The notes beneath the pieces were generated by a model. The model ran no database searches. It had not been told where the DNA came from and saw only the letters and a list, made by a program, of their open reading frames with translations. A program made the position numbers and the translations under genes. DNA of 64,000 bases from Phyto melanocephala (Eukaryota; Arthropoda; Insecta; Diptera; Rhinophoridae). Location: contig OW799233.1 in assembly GCA_941918925.1 (NCBI GenBank), forward strand, positions 42,260,473 through 42,324,472, in the 5' to 3' direction. Shown here piece by piece: positions 58,441 through 64,000 of the stretch (its first letter is position 1; each line of letters opens with the position of its first letter).

Positions 58441-58907
58441 ATCGGAATTGCTAGTACGAAATTAAAATCATTTATTTTTAGCGAAATTTGTGACAGGCCA
58501 AATAACTTTGAATCGAAAAAAAATTCATTAAAATCCCAATATTTTGGTTGACTTTAATCGAAAAAATAATAATAATAAAAAAATAAAAAACACTGAGAGA
58601 TTTTTTTTTTAAGTTTTACTTGCACAAAAACTATGTGTTCTTTTTTATATATTCTTGTTATGTTTAAAATCAATTTGTTTGTTTGTTTGTGGTTTTTGTT
58701 TCTATAATAAATTTGCATTTCATGTAGATAAATTTACTTAAAATATTAAAGACAATTATACAAAAAATACTTATTAATTAAACAATTAAAAAAAAAGAAA
58801 CAGTATCAGAATTAATATTAAAAAAAAAAGTACAGGAGAAATCAATTAAATGATAAATTAACTTTAAATTTTACTTAAAAAAAAAAAATAAAAAAAAAAC
58901 ATCAAAC

Positions 58908-59240
58908 CAAGGCATATTCATACAGGTGGTAGGTATATGCAACAACAAAACAACTTTTTAAGGTGAATTCGTATTTAAGTGATGGAAATGTTGTTACGAT
59001 TTGAATAAAAAAAAATGATACAATATATTTGTGAAACGCGTTATAAAGGTTGCAGAAACACCAAATATACATACATTTAGTACATTTATTAATAAAAAAA
59101 AATGGACAATTGAGTTGATTGTTTAATACCGAAACGAAAATCTCATTTTCCATTCCTGCATAATTAAATGAAATCAAGGCGATGACATAATGCTTTCCGA
59201 TCAAGCTGTTGCCATGAGATTACCTAAATGAATAAGCCTT
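58908..59240 (-). repeat. 320-bp repeat H, inverted third copy
   Basis: CCAAGGCATATTCATACAGG, AATACCGAAACGAAAATC, CCATTCCTGCATAATTAAAT, GAAATCAAGGCGA: these are the reverse complements, in reversed order, of the landmarks in the tandem copies at 25978 and 26305. Confidence 0.65.
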
Positions 59241-60544
59241 TCATCAAACTATAGAGTTAAATAGAGAAGAAAATTGTAATTAAAATTAAAAGAAACAAAT
59301 CTTATTTATAATTTTAAAAATAAAAATAAAGATAACATTGGAAAAAAATATTTTTTTTTAGCAGTAAATTTCTTTCACAAAAACACATTTTTAATATTTC
59401 AAAGTTTAAAGAAGAAAAAAAGTTATTCAGGGTTGTCAAGGAATACAATTGCTAGCAAAATTCGATTAATGACGATAAACAATTAATTGAGTGTTTTGAA
59501 TATAGATATTTCGGCTGCAAGTTCGAATTAAAATTAGTACTCCCTTTGCAACGTACCGAAATACCGCTCCTTTAGGCGACAAATTGTTTTTCGGTTGTTA
59601 TTAATTTTTAAGGCAATTTCGATAGCAATGAATTCTGTGATAACCTTGATTGGAAAATTAATTATTTGTTTTTTTTTTTTTTTAGAAAGATATTAATATT
59701 TTGATTTAACTCTTAATTGGCGGGTTGTGTGTGTGTGTGTTTGAGTGTGTGATAAAATAAAATAAAGTTCTAAAAATATATATTTAATTAAAGGTATTGT
59801 TTGGTTAAACCAATTAATTATACATATAAAGTATTATAATTATTATCATTTAAAAGAAATTATCATTAATAATATTATTGAAATTTTTACACAAAATCGA
59901 AATAAGCAAAAATTGAATTAAGTTAAACAAAAAGATAAAATAATAAAAATTGAAAAAAAAAGAAAACTTAAATTATAATAAACAATTAAAGATTCTTAAA
60001 CTTATTGTGTAAAGTATTAAAATAGGAAGAAACATTTTTTTTTCCTGTTAATATAATAAAACCAGGAGGTGAAGGAGGGAGGAAAAGGTTAAGTGGGTGT
60101 GTATTTGTTGTGTAGATTAACTCCTGCTTTACATTGAGGAATACTTCTTGCTGCAATTCTAGGTTTCACAAGACAGAAAAGGGATCAGTCAGACATACTA
60201 TCTCTTAAACTCTTAACTTAACTTGAGAAACATCAATTTAATTCGTACAAGAAAACTTTCTCAATGTACACCACGAGTAAAGAGGCATAGAAAAAAGGAA
60301 TTTAGATAAAAGTCCAAGATACAAACAAACTAAAAACTCAAGCAACATTGTGTGTTTGTTTTTATTTTTAAGAGGGGTGGCAGCGTCTTCAAACTACATA
60401 AAGTTTATATTTCAAAGTATTTTAAACATTTTGGTGGCGCATCATAGTGAATTTAAGATAATTTGAAAAGTCATTTAAGTTCATCAATAATTGTTTGAAG
60501 AAACGTACCAACAGCATGTTGCACAAGTTGGCTATATAGTATAG

Positions 60545-60990
60545 TATGTTGTTGTTGTTGTTGCAGTTTTTGTTGTCCTTTATAATTGTAAGAGAGAAAT
60601 GAACATAAAAATATTTAGAGGGTAGAGAAAATTTTAAAATCAAATTATTTTTTATATAAATCTGGTTAAATTTGTTGTTGTTATAGTAGTTGTTATAGTA
60701 GTAGTAGTTGTTGTTGCTGTTGATGTTATAACTTTTAATTATGTTTTTATTATTGTTGTTGTTTTTATAGTTGTAATAATTATTATTGTAATAATAGTAA
60801 TAATCGTAATAATAATTATAATAATAATAGTTGTGGTAGTAAGAATAGTTGTTTTTGTTGTTGTTGTTGTTGTTTATTTTATTTTTATAATAATTGTTAT
60901 TGTTGTTGTTGTTTATGTTTTTATTATAATAATGATGATTATCTATGTATTTGTTGTTGTTGTTGTTGTTCTTATTATTGTTGTTGATGC
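60545..60990. repeat. Trinucleotide microsatellite cluster (GTT/ATT)
   Basis: Perfect and imperfect (GTT)n and (AAT)n/(ATT)n tracts, interrupted by single changes, spanning about 440 bp. The Val/Ile-only frame here is an artefact. Confidence 0.8.
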
Positions 60991-61000
60991 TACAAAAATT

Positions 61001-61145
61001 TCAGCTCATTTTTACACGTTTCCTGGGTGGTCCGATCGGTGGGATTTGTTGTGTTGCAAGCGCTCGAAATGCCTCCGCAATTAAATGTGAATGTGTTGTG
61101 ATCATGTTTTGCCAACCTTGAGTTTCCATAACATCAGTGGCATGA
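61001..61145 (-). CDS. rdx: roadkill / SPOP homologue, last coding exon (partial gene)
   Basis: On the minus strand an acceptor TTTTAG (61151-61146) opens an exon that encodes 47 residues and stops at TGA (61003-61001): HATDVMETQGWQNMITTHSH, then LIAEAFRALATQQIP, then PIGPPRKRVKMS. This is the C-terminus of the MATH-BTB protein SPOP/roadkill: end of the BACK helices plus the basic GPPRKR nuclear-localisation tail (human form ends GPPRKRLKQS). The protein is the substrate adaptor of Cullin-3 ubiquitin ligase; in flies it degrades Ci and puckered in the nucleus. The first base of the exon completes a codon from the previous exon, which is not in the window, so the preceding intron exceeds 2.85 kb. 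MATH and BTB domains are outside. Confidence 0.9.
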
Positions 61146-61979
61146 CTAAAATTGGAAAAATACCAAAAACCAAAAAAAAGTTAATTGAAAATGTATCACA
61201 ACATGTTTGTAAGGCAAATTTATAAAACAACATTTATTTTGTTGTTGTTGGGTTTAAGCTGGTTTTAATGCATTTCACTGGTGCTTATGCCAGATCATGA
61301 GTAAAAACCTTTAGAAAAATAAAATAAATAAAAATTGCAAAATTGGGTTTGGTTGGGTTTTTGAAAAAGTTTTTTTTTTAGGTTTTTGTTTTTTATTTTG
61401 AATTCTCATTATGTTATTGAGTATTTAGAAATAAAATCTTATAACATTTTTAACTTTATGGAAATTTTTTTTTGGTATATTTTTCAGCATAAACAAATGC
61501 ATATAAACCAGCTTAAGTCCAACAACTAAATAAATAATATCGAAAAATTGTGGGGGGAGCATATTCCGAATAATTTAGTAAATTACTTTATATATAAAAC
61601 AACATTATCATAATGCATGTTATGTATATCGCCCATTTACTTCAATACTACCAGAACACATATGGGCTAATCCGAAAATTTTTAAACCAAAGACAGAAAT
61701 TTAAAGTTGCCCAAAATGCAAATGTTTGTTAATGGAATAATAGGATACATATTCAAGCTTCAAAATATATAAGCAATACGGTTTTACAGTGGTTTGTTTG
61801 GCCTTGTCAGAGGCTAACCTAAACGTACCTCTTGCTTTCATTTATTTTTGTAAACAAAAAGGGTATTTTTAATGGTCAAAAAAGTGGACAAAACAGTCGT
61901 TTCAGTATTTAGCGTTAAGCAAAACTTTAATTTGCTTTATTTTCTTTTATTTGCGATACAAATCATATTTGTAAGTCAT

Positions 61980-62660
61980 AAAAGTCACGCCTGCGTGTAA
62001 AAATTGAATAACTTTTTTGTTTATTAATATTTATTTTTTTTTCAGATTTTATTCATCGATTCGTGTTACACCACCATGCAAAATTTAACGACTGAGCAAC
62101 GAACGAAAGTGGTAGAATTTTACTTTTAATCGTTCTTCGAGGATGAAGTTGGTAATACAGTAACGGTGACAGATATCGCGCTATGCTTAGTAATTTTGTA
62201 CGCCCTGAGGCAGCCAACAAGTGGTTTCAGCAGGATGGAGCAACAGCACACACGGCCCGTGCCACAATGACGCTTTTAAATTAAATTTTTGACGACCGAA
62301 TTATCTCGAAAAATTCAGAATTTAATTGGCCAGCACGTTCACCGGATTTAACTGCCCCTGATTATTTTTTATGGGGTTATCTCAAAGAACGAGTGTATGT
62401 AAACAAGCCTCAAACTATAGAGCAGCTAAAGAACAACATTGAAGCTGAGATCAGGGCAATAGAGCCTGAAACCTTGCGTGCAGTTATGCAAAACGCCTGT
62501 TTAAGAGCCCAATTGTGCATCGATGAAAATTATTTGACATTTTTTTTCATAATTAAAATTTAGGTCATACAAAGATAATATTATAATTAAAAAAAAAATT
62601 TAATAAAAAATAATAATAAACAAAAAAGTTATTCAATTTTTACACGCAGGCGCGACTTTT
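61980..62660 (+). mobile_element. Mariner element, internally deleted and frameshifted
   Basis: About 46-bp terminal repeats: AAAGTCACGCCTGCGTGTAA.. at the left and its inverse ..TTACACGCAGGCGCGACTTT at the right. The transposase begins MQNLTTEQRTKVVEFYF, then jumps to EDEVGNTVTV and DRYRAMLSNF, FQQDGATAHTARATMTLL, NWPARSPDLTAPDYFLWGY and NKPQTIEQLKNNIEAEIRAI, ending CIDENYLTFFF. The middle, including the first catalytic Asp, is deleted; a stop and frameshifts remain. It is the best-preserved C-terminal mariner domain in the window. Confidence 0.85.
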
Positions 62661-62703
62661 GGTCCACCCTGCATTAACAATTTGAACTAAAAATGGGTAC
62701 ACT

Positions 62704-62890
62704 GTGTGTAACGTCCGTAACGGAAAATAGAGTTTTTTCAGTTCAACCGAATGAATTTTAATAATTTTGTTTTTCAAACTAGTTTTATAAACAGAGTTTT
62801 TATGCACTAAAATCTGATGAAAAAAAGTAATACCTTTAGTACACTTTTTTTTTTAAATATAAATGACAAAGTGTGTAACGTCCGTAACGG
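62704..62890. repeat. Pair of direct 20-bp repeats
   Basis: GTGTGTAACGTCCGTAACGG at 62704-62723 and again at 62871-62890, identical, 167 bp apart. Each includes CCGTAACGG with imperfect dyad symmetry (CCGTAACGG / CCGTTACGG). Confidence 0.7.
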
Positions 62891-63102
62891 CATGAAAATA
62901 CTCAAAAATTTTATTTTAATATTATGATGTGGAAGTAAGTGTTTATAATGGATTTTCACCTACTGAATCTGAATCTGGGCTTAAAATTGATCTAGGTTGC
63001 GGAGAACCCAAAAAACTTCACCTCAAAGTAACAAAAAATGTGTTAAATAACATGCGATCTCACAATTGAGATGAATTTCAAATTCTTCTAAAACCTAAAA
63101 TA

Positions 63103-63922
63103 AAGAATGAGATCAGTGAAACCTTAACACGAATAAAACGCAATAACTTTGAAACGAATTAATCCATTTTAATGAAAATAGCGTGGTTTAACAATAAAAT
63201 AACAGTAAATTAAAATATTAATGCTTTTTGTAAAAATTCAGCTTTTTTTGATGAACTGTTTCACCTTTTCCGGAATTGAGACTTCGCCCTGGGAGCTGAG
63301 AAAAGTCGGCAAGAACGTAAGTCTCATCATCCATAATACAACACTCATATTTGTTGATAAAATTTCTAAGCAGTTCTTTGGCACGACTTTTTGCATCCAA
63401 GTTTTTCTTCGAATTTCTGTCTGGCACTTTCTGAACCTTGTAGGACTTAAGGCCTTCATATCTTTTAACCTTCTCTACAAAAAAATCGGAACAGTTTGCT
63501 TTTAAGGCGGCTTTACGGTTTGAGAGGTTGGGATTTTGGTTTGGAAGACTAACAATCTTTGAAGCTAACTGTGGGTCAGTTATACCTTTTTTAGCTCCAC
63601 TTCCAGCTTTCCTTTTAATACTACGACGTTCGTTATACACTTTTATCACACGCGAAACTGTTTGTCGTGACACCTTTATCTCATTTGCAATAGATTTGTA
63701 AGTACGACTGGGATTTTTTAAAAAAATTGTTATTATTTTTTTTACGCACTTTTTCTTCGGAATCCATTTTCAAACAAACTAATAATCCGATTATGCAATT
63801 ATTTTGTACACATAATTTGACAAGTTTTTAAATGCAAACTTGATCATAAACAGTTATATTTTTTGTGCATGAAGAAAGGTGGAATTAAAAATGTGTGTTA
63901 AGGTTTCACTGATCTCATTCTT
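63103..63922 (-). mobile_element. Tc1-like element with truncated transposase gene
   Basis: Inverted ends AAGAATGAGATCAGTGAAAC and GTTTCACTGATCTCATTCTT, with TA on each side (63101-63102 and 63923-63924). The minus strand codes MDSEEKVRKK, a one-base frameshift, then YKSIANEIKVSRQTVSRVIK (paired-like helix-turn-helix), KRKAGSGAKKG (AT-hook-like GRPR position) and finally MDDETYVLADFSQLPG, the first catalytic Asp region. After this the sequence runs directly to the terminal repeat, so the other two catalytic residues are deleted. 820 bp. Confidence 0.88.
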
Positions 63923-64000
63923 TAATTCCTAAAAATCAATAATTAGTAATTAATAACCATGTTGTAAACCGCAACCCCGATGTCCCCCTTCAAATATTTG

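Larger units (their letters stand above)
58441..61000 (-). other. Probable 3' untranslated and downstream region of roadkill
   Basis: Lies directly after the roadkill stop on the minus strand. Rich in (GTT)n, (ATT)n and mixed trinucleotide tracts at 60545-60990, which read as CAA/AAT in the transcript. GTGTGT run at 59728-59749. It contains an inverted copy of repeat H (58908-59240). The true 3' end cannot be fixed from sequence. Confidence 0.45.
61146..64000 (-). other. Intron of roadkill with transposon insertions
   Basis: No other SPOP-like exon was found on the minus strand up to the window edge. The intron carries a mariner element (61980-62660), a pair of 20-bp direct repeats (62704 and 62871) and a Tc1-like element (63103-63922). 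Confidence 0.7.

Noticed and set aside
60833..61084. Val/Ile-rich frame that would look like a membrane protein
   Set aside because: Produced by GTT/ATT microsatellites and then antisense to the roadkill last exon.

Overview
The window looks like nuclear DNA from a higher dipteran, most likely a calyptrate fly of the blowfly or house-fly type. It is very AT-rich, with compact protein exons, a few short introns and long stretches of transposon debris. The recognisable host proteins are all animal proteins with clear insect character. No bacterial, organellar or viral gene order is visible, and I see no operon, CRISPR array or prokaryotic promoter. The species call is an inference.

Four host genes can be supported. 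(1) 705-4088, plus strand: three exons of a ubiquitin-specific protease of the USP1 type, with its 5' end outside the window. (2) 28059-21571, minus strand: a complete five-exon M1 zinc aminopeptidase, 953 residues, with a secretion signal, HEXXH-18-E and GAMEN motifs, and a 3.4-kb transposon-filled intron. (3) 50415-52949, plus strand: complete four-exon Orc2, origin recognition complex subunit 2, 661 residues. (4) 61145-61001, minus strand: the last coding exon of roadkill/SPOP, the Cul3 substrate adaptor. Its other exons lie beyond the right edge. These genes have unrelated jobs (deubiquitination, peptide trimming, replication origin licensing, ubiquitin ligase targeting) and show no sign of co-regulation.

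Most of the rest is mobile DNA. There are at least twelve copies or fragments of a DINE-1/INE-1-like (Helitron-related) repeat. There are several families of short terminal-inverted-repeat elements (MITEs). Two of these (about 183 bp and 208 bp) are flanked by 8-bp target duplications that I could read directly, which makes them hAT-like. Others have 3-bp duplications (PIF/Harbinger-like) or TA duplications (Tc1/mariner-like). A 2.8-kb hAT element with a broken transposase carries a second hAT-like element inside it. Six decayed Tc1/mariner copies, two LINE fragments and one foldback-like element with tandem-repeat arms complete the list.

Layout: 1-4.5 kb USP1; 5-21.5 kb repeats; 21.5-28 kb aminopeptidase; 28-50 kb a dense nest of transposons with no host gene; 50.4-53 kb Orc2; 53-58.4 kb intergenic DNA with LINE remnants; 58.4-61 kb probable roadkill 3' untranslated region, rich in GTT/ATT microsatellite; 61-64 kb roadkill intron with two mariner-type insertions. 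I found no convincing new multi-gene system. The most unusual items are the foldback-like element, the nested insertions with readable duplications, the head-to-head DINE pair, and one unexplained 105-codon reading frame inside the aminopeptidase intron.
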